A stretch of 45,138 nucleotides of DNA from positions 1 through 45,138 of the forward strand of contig DFHD01000115.1 in NCBI GenBank assembly GCA_002372545.1, given 5' to 3'. How positions within the stretch are numbered: position 1 is the stretch's first letter; every line of letters begins with the position of its first letter. Origin of the DNA: Lachnospiraceae bacterium UBA3732. Its GTDB lineage: Bacteria; Bacillota; Clostridia; Lachnospirales; Lachnospiraceae. A program made the translations under genes and the position numbers. A model generated the notes under the pieces. It was not told the origin of the DNA. It worked only from the letters and a program-made list of their open reading frames with translations, and searched no databases. Shown one piece after another: positions 26,815-34,442 of this stretch.

Positions 26815-28047
26815 ATGAAAAATGTAATCGTTGCCCAGTCCGGCGGCCCGACAGCCGCGATCAACGCCTCTCTTGCGGGGGTGATCCGCGGAGCAGCGGA
26901 AAGCGGTAAGATCGACCGGATATATGGCGCGGTTTACGGGATCACCGGCGTGATCGATGAAAAGCTGGTGGAGCTGGGAAGCCGTTTTCCGGCAGAGAGC
27001 GAGGCGTGGAAAAGGCTCTATGGTACGCCGTCAAGCTATCTTGGATCATGCCGTTTCCGCATGCCCTCTCCGGAGGAGGATCCTTCTGTATATGAGAAGG
27101 TCTTCGCGGTTCTGGAAAAGTATGAGACAGAAGCCTTCTTTTATATTGGCGGAAACGATTCCATGGATACTATTGCGAAGCTCGCCGCCTACGGAAAGGA
27201 AAAGGGGAGCAGCATCCGCTTTGCCGGCGTGCCGAAGACCATAGATAACGATCTTGTGCATATCGATCATACGCCGGGGTATGGCTCCGCTGCTAAGTAT
27301 ATTGCGGCTACTATGCTGGAGATCGCACATGATACCTATGTGTACCGGAAGCCCTGTGTGACCATCGTGGAGATCATGGGAAGAAATGCGGGCTGGCTCA
27401 CGGCCGCTGCAGCCCTGGCCAGAAATGAATATAACGATGCGCCCCAGCTGATTTATCTTCCGGAGGTTCCCTTTTCCGGAACGAAATTTCTGGAGGATCT
27501 GAAAAAACAGCTGGAGAAGAAGCATAATATCGTAGTGGCGGTTTCCGAGGGAATCCGGGATGAGAAGGGAAATTACATTACCTCGTCCGATGCGGTCAAT
27601 GATCTTTTCAGTCATGCCCAGCTTTCCGGCGTGGGAAAGACGCTGGAGCAGCTGGTGAAGAAGGAGCTGGGTGTGAAATGCCGCTCCGTGGAGCTGAATA
27701 TCCTGCAGCGTTGCGCCGCACACATTTCCTCGGCGGCGGATCTCCGCGAGTCGGAGCAGCTCGGCAGGGCAGCGGTAGGTTATGTGCTGGAGGGAAATAC
27801 CGGTTTTATGTCCGCTCTGGAAAGAGTTTCCGATGCGCCATATGAGATCAGCTTTAATATGGCGGAGCTTTCGGAGATCGCCAATCTGGAAAAAAGCATT
27901 CCCGCTGACTGGATCAGTCCGGAGGGGAATGATGTGGGAGAAAAGCTGATGGCCTATATGCGGCCGCTGATCGAGGGCGAGGTTCCGGTTGCTTTCCGGA
28001 ACGGCCTGCCGGAATATGAGTCCATTGGTCATCTGACCGGTTTATAA
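26815..28047 (+). CDS. 6-phosphofructokinase, probably PPi-dependent
   Basis: A 410-residue glycolytic enzyme. The phosphoryl-donor loop is GGNDSMDT (Asn114-Asp115), and the next key position is Lys141 in GVPKTIDND. In E. coli numbering, Gly at 104 and Gly at 124 mark ATP enzymes, while Asp and Lys mark PPi enzymes; this protein has the Asp/Lys pair. The opening AQSGGPTAAINAS and EIMGRNAGWL are typical. It should therefore use pyrophosphate and be reversible; this is prediction from residues. The start has an AGGAGGG ribosome site. The next gene follows after 21 bases. Confidence 0.9.
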   Translation: MKNVIVAQSGGPTAAINASLAGVIRGAAESGKIDRIYGAVYGITGVIDEKLVELGSRFPAESEAWKRLYGTPSSYLGSCRFRMPSPEEDPSVYEKVFAVLEKYETEAFFYIGGNDSMDTIAKLAAYGKEKGSSIRFAGVPKTIDNDLVHIDHTPGYGSAAKYIAATMLEIAHDTYVYRKPCVTIVEIMGRNAGWLTAAAALARNEYNDAPQLIYLPEVPFSGTKFLEDLKKQLEKKHNIVVAVSEGIRDEKGNYITSSDAVNDLFSHAQLSGVGKTLEQLVKKELGVKCRSVELNILQRCAAHISSAADLRESEQLGRAAVGYVLEGNTGFMSALERVSDAPYEISFNMAELSEIANLEKSIPADWISPEGNDVGEKLMAYMRPLIEGEVPVAFRNGLPEYESIGHLTGL

Positions 28048-28068
28048 AGAAATGGAAGGGAGAAAAGT

Positions 28069-28845
28069 ATGGCACTCCAGTTAAAACATGATGATGGACC
28101 GGAAAAGCCGGAGAATGAACTGAAGAATGAGCTGAAGAAGGAAAATGATTTTAACGCCGGAATAGACTCCGGCGAGAGAAAGTATGCTTTCGATGATGAA
28201 CCGGGCGGAAATGCCGGACCGGATCTGTCCAATCTTCCGCCGATCAAGCATGTGGGCGGCATCGGCTCATCGGATGTCAAGGTGATAGATCCGAACAGAA
28301 AGCTGATCCATAAGATCATCGGGTTTATTGTGCTCCTGCTGGTTCTGGGCGGACTCTTTTTCGGCATAAAGCGTTTTCTCTACAGCAGCGGGGAGGACAT
28401 TACCAAGTATCTTTCTCTGTCGGAAAAGGAAATCGGCTCAAAGCTGAAGATCACATTTGAGCAGAACGATGAAAAGGCACCCAAGATCCAGCAGTATTCG
28501 GGAGGCAAGGTAACTGTCCGTTCCGGCAAGGGTCTGGATATTGTCTATATTGACGGAAAGCAGGTTGGTGTCAGCACGTCCAGCCAGGATTATAAGTTTT
28601 TTGACATCGGCATCAAGGATCCGCAGAAGGATGTGGAAAAGAAGATGACCTTTAAGTCGGACGGCGTATTTGTTGTAGCCAATGACCTGATGGGCGGCTC
28701 GTCCACCAGCTATTTCTATTACGATGCGGCGAGGAAGAACTGTTTTGTGGTCACGGTGAACGGGCAGTCCAACCGGGTGGCGAATATGTCTTACTTCACC
28801 GATTTTGACACGGTCACCAGAAGACTGTCGTTTGAGGATGAGTGA
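28069..28845 (+). CDS. Single-TM protein of unknown function
   Basis: A 258-residue protein with a charged cytoplasmic N-terminus (about 1-82), one membrane helix near residues 84-103 (IIGFIVLLLVLGGLFFGI) and an outside domain of about 150 residues with beta-rich pattern (GKVTVRSGKGLDIVYIDGKQ). No signal peptide cleavage site, Cys pair or catalytic motif is visible. GGAAGGGAG lies upstream of the ATG, close behind phosphofructokinase. I do not recognise the family. Confidence 0.7.
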   Translation: MALQLKHDDGPEKPENELKNELKKENDFNAGIDSGERKYAFDDEPGGNAGPDLSNLPPIKHVGGIGSSDVKVIDPNRKLIHKIIGFIVLLLVLGGLFFGIKRFLYSSGEDITKYLSLSEKEIGSKLKITFEQNDEKAPKIQQYSGGKVTVRSGKGLDIVYIDGKQVGVSTSSQDYKFFDIGIKDPQKDVEKKMTFKSDGVFVVANDLMGGSSTSYFYYDAARKNCFVVTVNGQSNRVANMSYFTDFDTVTRRLSFEDE

Positions 28846-28858
28846 TCTTTGCCACGCG

Positions 28859-28910
28859 CCTGATACAATCTGACACTTCGGTGCGATCAGGAAAAGCAGA
28901 CTGCTTTTTT
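28859..28910 (+). terminator. Terminator region before thioredoxin
   Basis: CCTGAT and ATCAGG enclose an inner CAC-TTCG-GTG tetraloop hairpin. AAAAGC (28892-28897) then pairs with GCTTTT (28903-28908) and ends in a T run. Together they look like the end of the preceding transcript. Confidence 0.6.
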
Positions 28911-28949
28911 AAATGCGGCTGAGAATGCGCTCTGCAGACATAGGGTGAA

Positions 28950-28963
28950 TGAAAGCGGTTTCG
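28950..28963 (+). promoter_or_regulatory. cre-like LacI/CcpA-family site
   Basis: TGAAAGCGGTTTCG fits the Gram-positive cre consensus at most positions and has GAAA/TTTC symmetry around GCGG, the same centre as the operator at 32569-32592. It lies 22 bases upstream of the thioredoxin -35 element. Confidence 0.35.
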
Positions 28964-28984
28964 AGCATAAGCGAATGAAAGGGC

Positions 28985-29013
28985 TTGACAGTATGCAGGT
29001 TATCTGTTATCAT
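28985..29013 (+). promoter_or_regulatory. Promoter of thioredoxin gene
   Basis: A consensus -35 TTGACA (28985-28990) is exactly 17 bp from TATCAT (29008-29013). The expected start site is near 29020, giving a 60-base leader before the AAAGGAGG ribosome site (29064-29071) of the thioredoxin gene. Confidence 0.8.
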
Positions 29014-29079
29014 GTACACAAATAAATTTTGCACAATCAAATTATAACAGGCAATCAAAGAATAAAGGAGGCTGTCATT

Positions 29080-29385
29080 ATGGTAAAGCAGATTGGTATA
29101 GATGAATTTGAAGGCGAAGTTCTCAAGGCGGAAGGAAAAGCGGTTGTAGATTTCTGGGCATCCTGGTGCGGTCCTTGCAGAATGCTTTCTCCTGTACTGG
29201 AGGAGGTTTCCGAAGAAGTGAAGGATATCCGTTTCTATGGCGTGAATGCGGATGAAGCGGAAGAACTTTTGATGAAATACGGGATCAGCAGCATTCCCTG
29301 TGTGATCCTTTTTGAAAACGGTGAGGAAGTGAAGCGTCACGTAGGCTTCGGCCCGAAGCCTGTTATTCTCTCTTTCCTGAATTAG
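29080..29385 (+). CDS. trxA: Thioredoxin
   Basis: A 101-residue thioredoxin with the redox motif WCGPC (Cys30, Cys33) and the cis-proline loop SSIPC. It reduces disulfides in cytoplasmic proteins and is itself reduced by the reductase encoded 103 bases downstream. The start at 29080 follows AAAGGAGG; the same frame is open 17 codons further upstream, but that stretch contains the predicted leader. The C-terminus is slightly short for the family, but the fold appears complete. Confidence 0.93.
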   Translation: MVKQIGIDEFEGEVLKAEGKAVVDFWASWCGPCRMLSPVLEEVSEEVKDIRFYGVNADEAEELLMKYGISSIPCVILFENGEEVKRHVGFGPKPVILSFLN

Positions 29386-29387
29386 AG

Positions 29388-29412
29388 GCGCAGGGGTATG
29401 CCTAACCTGCGC
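29388..29412 (+). other. Hairpin between thioredoxin and its reductase
   Basis: GCGCAGG (29388-29394) and CCTGCGC (29406-29412) form a perfect 7-bp stem with an 11-base loop. A second G/C stem (GCCGG/CCGGC) follows. There is no T tract, so it is more likely an RNA processing or stability element than a terminator. Confidence 0.5.
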
Positions 29413-29488
29413 GGCCGGTGCCGGTCATCAGCCGGCGTTCCGGTCAGCAGCCGTAAGAAAGCTGAAGTAAGATAGGGAGATAAAACTC

Positions 29489-30418
29489 ATGAAACAGGCA
29501 GATGTATTAATCGCCGGTGCGGGTCCGGCGGGACTCAGCGCGGCAATCTATGTCCAGAGGAGCGGGAAAAAGGCGATCGTTCTGGAGGGAAACACTTACG
29601 GCGGCCAGATCATCAATACGCCGGAGGTGGAGAATTATCCCGGCATACAGAAGATTTCCGGCTTTGATTTTGCTACAGCGCTCTACGGCCAGGCGGCAGG
29701 CCTCGGGGCTGAGGTGGTTTTTGACCGCGGGATCGGTGTGGAAAAAACGGCCGGCGGGTTCATCCTGAAGGGAGCGTCCGGCGAGGAATATGCCGGAAGC
29801 GCGTTGATCATCGCAACGGGAGCAAGGAACAGGCATCTGGGGATTTCCGGAGAGGATGAGCTGCTGGGCAGAGGAATATCCTATTGCGCAACCTGTGACG
29901 GTGCGTTTTTCAAGGGAAAAGAGGTGGCTGTGCAGGGCGGCGGAAATACGGCGCTGGAGGATGCGATGTTTCTTTCCCAATATTGCAGCCATGTGTATCT
30001 GATCCACCGGCGGGAAGGCTTCCGGGGCGAACCCGGACAGTTGGAGGCGCTCCGGAAAAAGGAAAATGTGACATTTCTGCTCAACAGGACGGTCACGGAG
30101 CTGGAAGGCGCGGAAAAGCTTACGGGAGTGGTGATGACCGATACCCGAACGGGTGAAAAGACATCCCTTCCGGTTTCCGGCCTCTTTGTAGCCATCGGCC
30201 AGGAGCCGGATGCGGGGGTATTCCGGGAAATGGTTTCTGTGGATGAAAAGGGCTATATCATAGCCGATGAAAGCTGCAGGACTTCGGAGCCGGGTATTTT
30301 CGCCGCGGGTGATGTCCGTACAAAGGAGGTACGTCAGCTGGCTACCGCAGCATCGGACGGCGCAGTGGCCGCCCTTGCCGCAGTAAAGCATATAACGGAG
30401 ATGGAATCCGCCTCATAG
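29489..30418 (+). CDS. trxB: Thioredoxin reductase
   Basis: A 309-residue FAD enzyme that passes electrons from NADPH to thioredoxin. It has the FAD site GAGPAGLSAAIYVQRSG, the redox pair in CATC (Cys133, Cys136), the NADPH site VQGGGNTALEDA with IHRREGFRG, and the C-terminal FAD motif GIFAAGDVR. AGGGAGA precedes the ATG. The thioredoxin gene lies directly upstream. Confidence 0.95.
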   Translation: MKQADVLIAGAGPAGLSAAIYVQRSGKKAIVLEGNTYGGQIINTPEVENYPGIQKISGFDFATALYGQAAGLGAEVVFDRGIGVEKTAGGFILKGASGEEYAGSALIIATGARNRHLGISGEDELLGRGISYCATCDGAFFKGKEVAVQGGGNTALEDAMFLSQYCSHVYLIHRREGFRGEPGQLEALRKKENVTFLLNRTVTELEGAEKLTGVVMTDTRTGEKTSLPVSGLFVAIGQEPDAGVFREMVSVDEKGYIIADESCRTSEPGIFAAGDVRTKEVRQLATAASDGAVAALAAVKHITEMESAS

Positions 30419-30428
30419 AGATGAGGCG
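30409..30428. terminator. Hairpin between convergent trxB and GH42 genes
   Basis: CGCCTCAT (30409-30416) and ATGAGGCG (30421-30428) form a perfect stem with loop AGAG, covering the trxB stop codon. It lies 9 bases from the end of the convergent GH42 gene, so it could serve both strands, although neither side has a long T tract. Confidence 0.55.
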
Positions 30429-30436
30429 TTCCGGAT

Positions 30437-32518
30437 TTACGGCTTCTCCTCAATAATGATCAGATCCCAGGGGGCGACAGTGATGCTGTCGCCCTTTTGT
30501 ATGGATGCAGGAGCGCCGGAATGCTCCTGACCGGAGGAGGGACTGTCCAGAAGTATCTTTCCTCCATTTCCTTCGTAAAGGAAGGCGGAGGCGGCTGAAG
30601 AGTAGTTCAGATAATAGGTGATCCGGTTCCCTTCGCTGTTTATGCCGGTCTTCCGGATCAGCGGAAAAGCAGCATAAAGAGAGATTCCGGCTTTGACGGC
30701 AAGATCCTTTATAATGGCTGTGAGTCCGGCAAGATCCGTGATGCAGCCAAGATAGGTGGCAGTACCATTGCCGAAGCGGTTCTGACACAGGGCAGCATTC
30801 TTCCACACGGGGTGGTCATATACTGCTTTCGTTTCCGCAGTGGCTGGGCGGAGCAGCTCCATCCAGCCCTCTGTCGGGAAAATGATATCTTCGGCTCTTC
30901 CCATGTTCTTATCTTCGGGCTTAAGGCTGTCCCCGTCCGAAGCGGAAATGAGCCGCAGGCCGACATTCCTCGGGATGGTAAAGCGGTCATAGGTCATGCC
31001 GAATACATCGGTCAGGCCATGGGGCTGGGCGTCATGATAGATCTTCAGCTCATCATCCGCGAAGCAGCTCCGGCAGGTCATGAAAAGATGTCCGCCGTCA
31101 GATACATATTTGCGGAGCTTACCGATCAGCTCTTCATCGGCTGAATAAAGGGAGGGCGCCATCAGAAGGCTGTAGCCGGAAAGCTCATCCTCCGGATAGA
31201 CCAGATCATATTCGAGATTCAGCCTGTGGCAGGCATCAGCCATCTGCCGGAGAAGATGGTTATAGCTGTAACGGTCAGGCTCTGCATCGCTGACCGGAAA
31301 TTCATCCAGCCCGACCAGGCTCTGGCGGTTAACAAGAATGGCGGCGCGGTTTTCCTTTTTCAGATTGATCAGCTTCTTTTCCAGGGGCTGCATTTCCCTG
31401 CGGAAGGACGAGAGCTCTTCGTAAATCGCCCCGGGGGTGAGATCATGGCTCAGAACGCCCTTCCAGTAGGATTCGATGGCGTTATGGATGGAATGCCAGT
31501 TCCAGTAGAGTATGCCGGATGCGCCGTTAGCCAGATGGCTGTAGGCGGAAAGCCGGAGCTGGCCGGGATAGGGAAGCCAGCCGACGCGTCCCTGCGCTTC
31601 GGTCTCCAATACAATATAATTGTCTTTTTTCAGAGAGCGCGCAACTGCGCCGCCGAAGGCTATGGTTGCGCCGTCCAGATCATCCTGCATGCGGTGATAA
31701 ACATCACAGCCTGCAATATCCATGCATTCCGCGGCTTCCTTCTGATCCACAAGGGGCTGAAGGCCGACGGAGCATTCTTCCCAGGAATAATCAAAATTAT
31801 GTGTGATCATCTGGCCGGGACGCATGTACTCCCGGACGATTCCGGCCTGCCAGTGCAGGAATTTGGTAACCTCCTCCCGGAGATAGCGCTTATATGCGGC
31901 GGAGAGGCTGCCGTTGATCGTGCCGCGGACATCCGGAAAGGCGTCCCAGTCATCTACGCGGTTGCTCCAGTAATCCAGACCGAACTCCCGGTTAAACTCG
32001 CGGATATCCGGATATTTTTCGCGAAGTTGCGCAACAAACCGCTTCTGGTTGTCCGGTGAAAGGTCTCCCGCAGTGTGAGTTTCGTTGTCCAGCTGGAACC
32101 CGATCACCGAGGGATGACCGGCGCATTCCTCCATCAGCCGGCGGATGATCCGCTCTGCATACCGGAGGTAATCCGGATTAGTCAGATCGAAAAGCTGGCG
32201 GTGTCCGTAGGGAAGACGGCCGGTACTGTTTTCTGCCATGATCTCCGGATATTTCTTTTCCAGCCATGAGGGAATAGCATAGGTGGGCGTTCCGATGATG
32301 ACCTGCAAACCCTCTGTTTCTGCGGCATTCAGCATTTCGTGAAGCGTTGAAAAATCAAATTCATTTTCTCTGGGTTCCCAGGTACTCCAGGTGGATTCTG
32401 CGATCCGGATGACATTCATCCCCGCCTGTTTGATCAGCCGCATATCCTCTGCCGTACGGGGACAGGGCATGTATTCCGCGTAATAGGCCGCACCGAATAG
32501 AAAATTTTTTAAATTCAT
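30437..32518 (-). CDS. ganA: GH42 beta-galactosidase, cytoplasmic
   Basis: A 693-residue enzyme, normal for GH42, with no signal peptide. The N-terminal TIM barrel opens with FLFGAAYYAEYMP. The acid/base is Glu146 in FQLDNETHTAGD and the likely nucleophile is Glu305 in IVLETEAQG. A trimerisation domain (about 385-600) and a small C-terminal beta domain follow. The start at 32518 has GGAGG upstream; a longer frame reading from 32629 would run through the promoter and operator. Divergence from a LacI-type gene and the nearby GH53 point to removal of galactose from beta-1,4-galacto-oligosaccharides. The symbol follows the B. subtilis gan system by analogy. Confidence 0.92.
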   Translation of the reverse strand: MNLKNFLFGAAYYAEYMPCPRTAEDMRLIKQAGMNVIRIAESTWSTWEPRENEFDFSTLHEMLNAAETEGLQVIIGTPTYAIPSWLEKKYPEIMAENSTGRLPYGHRQLFDLTNPDYLRYAERIIRRLMEECAGHPSVIGFQLDNETHTAGDLSPDNQKRFVAQLREKYPDIREFNREFGLDYWSNRVDDWDAFPDVRGTINGSLSAAYKRYLREEVTKFLHWQAGIVREYMRPGQMITHNFDYSWEECSVGLQPLVDQKEAAECMDIAGCDVYHRMQDDLDGATIAFGGAVARSLKKDNYIVLETEAQGRVGWLPYPGQLRLSAYSHLANGASGILYWNWHSIHNAIESYWKGVLSHDLTPGAIYEELSSFRREMQPLEKKLINLKKENRAAILVNRQSLVGLDEFPVSDAEPDRYSYNHLLRQMADACHRLNLEYDLVYPEDELSGYSLLMAPSLYSADEELIGKLRKYVSDGGHLFMTCRSCFADDELKIYHDAQPHGLTDVFGMTYDRFTIPRNVGLRLISASDGDSLKPEDKNMGRAEDIIFPTEGWMELLRPATAETKAVYDHPVWKNAALCQNRFGNGTATYLGCITDLAGLTAIIKDLAVKAGISLYAAFPLIRKTGINSEGNRITYYLNYSSAASAFLYEGNGGKILLDSPSSGQEHSGAPASIQKGDSITVAPWDLIIIEEKP

Positions 32519-32537
32519 ATAAACCTCCGCAATCAGC

Positions 32538-32566
32538 TTGACAATGGGTTGTACGCGTGTTAGGAT
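32538..32566 (+). promoter_or_regulatory. Promoter of the LacI-type regulator
   Basis: TTGACA (32538-32543) is 17 bp from TAGGAT (32561-32566). The predicted start, near 32573, falls inside the operator at 32569-32592, which indicates autorepression. Confidence 0.65.
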
Positions 32567-32568
32567 GA

Positions 32569-32592
32569 TTTTGAGCAAGCGGTTGCTCAAAA
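32569..32592. promoter_or_regulatory. LacI-type operator between divergent genes
   Basis: A perfect inverted repeat with 10-bp arms TTTTGAGCAA and TTGCTCAAAA around GCGG. The AAGCGGTT centre is typical of LacI-family sites. It covers the predicted start sites of both the regulator and the GH42 gene, so one bound repressor could block both. Confidence 0.85.
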
Positions 32593-32600
32593 TTGGAGAT

Positions 32601-32629
32601 ATTGTAGCACAGGGGTGCGGAGCATGCAA
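32601..32629 (-). promoter_or_regulatory. Promoter of the GH42 gene
   Basis: On the minus strand TTGCAT (32629-32624) is 17 bp from TACAAT (32606-32601). The predicted start near 32594 lies directly before the operator. Confidence 0.65.
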
Positions 32630-32702
32630 GCTTTTTCTGCATCTTGTGCCGGATATGAACGATTTCCATGGAAACCGGTTCGGATTTACAGGAGAACGGG
32701 AT

Positions 32703-33719
32703 ATGTTATCAGAGGAAAAGAATAATCAGGGGATCATTACCATTTCGGATGTGGCGGAAGCGCTTAATATTTCCAAAACCACGGTTTCCCGGGCAATCTC
32801 CGGAAAGGGACGGATAGGAGCCCAGACCCGGGAGAGGGTCCTTCGTTATATAGACGAGCATAATTATAAGCCGAATCCCATAGCCAAGGGGCTGGCAAAC
32901 TCCAGAACCTACAATATCTGCTGGGTCATGCCTGCAGACTACGTGGCATCGGATCTTCCTTTTTTCCAGAGGTGTCTTGTGGGAATTTCGGAGATTTCGC
33001 TGAAGGAGGATTATGACATTCTGACCACCTTCGCATACAGCGATAATGCATCGCCTCTGATCAGAATCGTGACAAACCGGAAGGTGGATGGTGTTATTCT
33101 CAGCCGGACGCTGACCAACGACCCGAATATCCGGCTGCTGAAGGAACACAGCCTTCCCTTCGTGGTGATCGGAAGCACGGAAGAGGATGATGTGGTTCAG
33201 ATTGATAATGATCATATCCGCGCATGCTGCGAGCTTACCAGCATTCTGGCTATGAAGGGCGTAAGGAGAATGGCACTGATTGGCGGAAGCATGCGTCATG
33301 TGGTCAACCAGACCCGTTATAAAGGCTTTCAAAAGGGCCTTTCCGAGCAGGGAATCCGGGAGGATAAACGGCTTGTACGTCTGGATCTGGAGGATGAGAA
33401 GGCAATCGAACGCGCAACGGATGACGTCCTCAGTCTGGGGGCGGAATGCATCATTTGTATGGATGACGGAATCTGCCGCAGCGTTCTGGGCAAGCTGAAA
33501 CGGGATGAGATCGACATTCCCGGCAGAGTGAAGCTGGCTTCCTTCTATAACAGTATGCTGCTGGAAAACAACCAGCCGGCGATCACGGCTCTCAGCTACG
33601 ATCCCAAGGAGCTGGGCGGAGTAGCCGCAAAAACACTGTTCTCCATAATCAGGGGAGAAAACGTGGAGGGAAAGGTTCTTCTGGGATATGACGTTCTGCT
33701 GAAGGCCTCCACACAGTAA
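32703..33719 (+). CDS. ganR: LacI-family transcriptional repressor
   Basis: A 338-residue regulator. The N-terminal helix-turn-helix with hinge helix reads ITISDVAEALNISKTTVSRAISG, followed by NYKPNPIAKGLANSRT. The remaining 270 residues form the periplasmic-binding-like sugar sensor (VDGVILSRTL, ICMDDGICRSVLG). The start at 32703 follows AGGAGAACGGG; an open frame extends back to 32538 but overlaps the promoter. It probably represses the divergent GH42 gene, itself and perhaps the importer, with a galactoside as inducer. Its stop codon lies within the first copy of the 129-bp array. The symbol is by analogy. Confidence 0.88.
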   Translation: MLSEEKNNQGIITISDVAEALNISKTTVSRAISGKGRIGAQTRERVLRYIDEHNYKPNPIAKGLANSRTYNICWVMPADYVASDLPFFQRCLVGISEISLKEDYDILTTFAYSDNASPLIRIVTNRKVDGVILSRTLTNDPNIRLLKEHSLPFVVIGSTEEDDVVQIDNDHIRACCELTSILAMKGVRRMALIGGSMRHVVNQTRYKGFQKGLSEQGIREDKRLVRLDLEDEKAIERATDDVLSLGAECIICMDDGICRSVLGKLKRDEIDIPGRVKLASFYNSMLLENNQPAITALSYDPKELGGVAAKTLFSIIRGENVEGKVLLGYDVLLKASTQ

Positions 33720-34197
33720 CCTCAAAAAGCATTCGGAAAGTCCGCGCTTCGCGCTCTACTGTCTGCTTCGCAGACCCTTTCCTCATGTTTCTGAGGTTCC
33801 TGCTTCGCAGTTTTGTGAATAGAGATTGATGGTTACTATTCACAGTAACCTCAAAAAGCATTCGGAAAGTCCGCGCTTCGCGCTCTACTGTCTGCTTCGC
33901 AGACGCTTTCCTCATGTTTCTGAGGTTCCTGCTTCGCAGTCCTGTGAATAGAGATTGATGGTTACTATTCACAGTAACCTCAAAAAGCATTCGGAAAGTC
34001 CGCGCTTCGCGCTCTACTGTCTGCTTCGCAGACGCTTTCCTCATGTTTTTGAGGTTCCTGCTTCGCGCTCCTGTGAATAGAGATTGATGGTTACTATTCA
34101 CAGTAACCTCAAAAAGCATTCGGAAAGTCCGCGCTTCGCGCTCTACTGTCTGCTTCGCAGACGCTTTCCTCATGTTTTTGAGGTTCCTGCTTCGCAG
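33714..34197 (+). repeat. 129-bp tandem array of hairpin-rich units
   Basis: Four units start at 33714, 33843, 33972 and 34101, a strict 129-bp period; the fourth breaks off near 34197. Units differ at only a few bases. Each contains GCGC-TTC-GCGC, then GTCTGC-TTC-GCAGAC, both enclosed by GGAAAG/CTTTCC. CCTCA/TGAGG and CTGC-TTC-GCAG follow, and then a 10-bp stem CTGTGAATAG/CTATTCACAG. The array fills most of the gap between the repressor and the importer. It has no spacers and no plus-strand coding. Confidence 0.92.
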
Positions 34198-34199
34198 TC

Positions 34200-34263
34200 T
34201 TCATGATATTAAAGCCCCAAACGCGTCTGCAAGCAGCCGGTTCTGGGGCTTTAATATCATGAA
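34200..34263. repeat. Perfect 20-bp-arm palindrome interrupting the array
   Basis: Arms at 34200-34219 and 34244-34263 are exact reverse complements (left arm begins TTCATGATATTAAAG) with a 24-base loop that contains CTGC-AA-GCAG. On its right ACTGTGAATAG resumes the 129-bp unit, so the palindrome looks inserted in the fourth copy. There is no T tract. Confidence 0.85.
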
Positions 34264-34304
34264 CTGTGAATAGTAACATGAATTGCAAAAAAATAAAAAA
34301 CAGG

Positions 34305-34333
34305 TTGACATCGATGTCATCCTGTGTTAATCT
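34305..34333 (+). promoter_or_regulatory. Promoter of the galactoside importer operon
   Basis: TTGACA (34305-34310) is 17 bp from TAATCT (34328-34333), with an A-rich stretch upstream. The predicted start is near 34340, which gives a leader of about 100 bases before ganS, whose ribosome site is AAGGAGGAG. Confidence 0.75.
34306..34319. promoter_or_regulatory. Palindromic operator over the importer -35 element
   Basis: TGACATCGATGTCA is a perfect 14-bp palindrome with a central CG, overlapping the -35 hexamer and the spacer. Its sequence differs from the operator at 32569-32592, so a different LacI-family protein may bind. Confidence 0.6.
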
Positions 34334-34352
34334 GTCATTAGTGAACAACCGA

Positions 34353-34370
34353 TTGCGCAGAAATGCGCAA
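34353..34370. promoter_or_regulatory. Inverted repeat just after the importer start site
   Basis: TTGCGCA (34353-34359) and TGCGCAA (34364-34370) are exact arms around GAAA. It may be a second operator in roadblock position or a leader hairpin. Confidence 0.5.
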
Positions 34371-34442
34371 ATAATTGCAAACAAAAAAACCCAAAAAATA
34401 AACCTAACAACAAAGCAAACTCACGTTTAAGGAGGAGAGAAC

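Noticed and set aside
33649..34173. Minus-strand open frame encoding about four copies of a 43-residue repeat (MRKASAKQTVEREARTF...)
   Set aside because: The open frame follows from the 129-bp period being divisible by three. Each unit is full of RNA-like hairpins, the frame overlaps the repressor gene, and only a weak AGGAA precedes the ATG. I treat it as a by-product of the repeat, though a repeat peptide cannot be fully excluded.
33714..34197. CRISPR array
   Set aside because: Units are continuous 129-bp near-identical copies with no unique spacers, and no cas genes are present.
34200..34263. Palindrome as a Rho-independent terminator of the repressor transcript
   Set aside because: The stem is strong but no T tract follows on either strand, and the arms are longer and more exact than needed. 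It remains possible that it slows polymerase.
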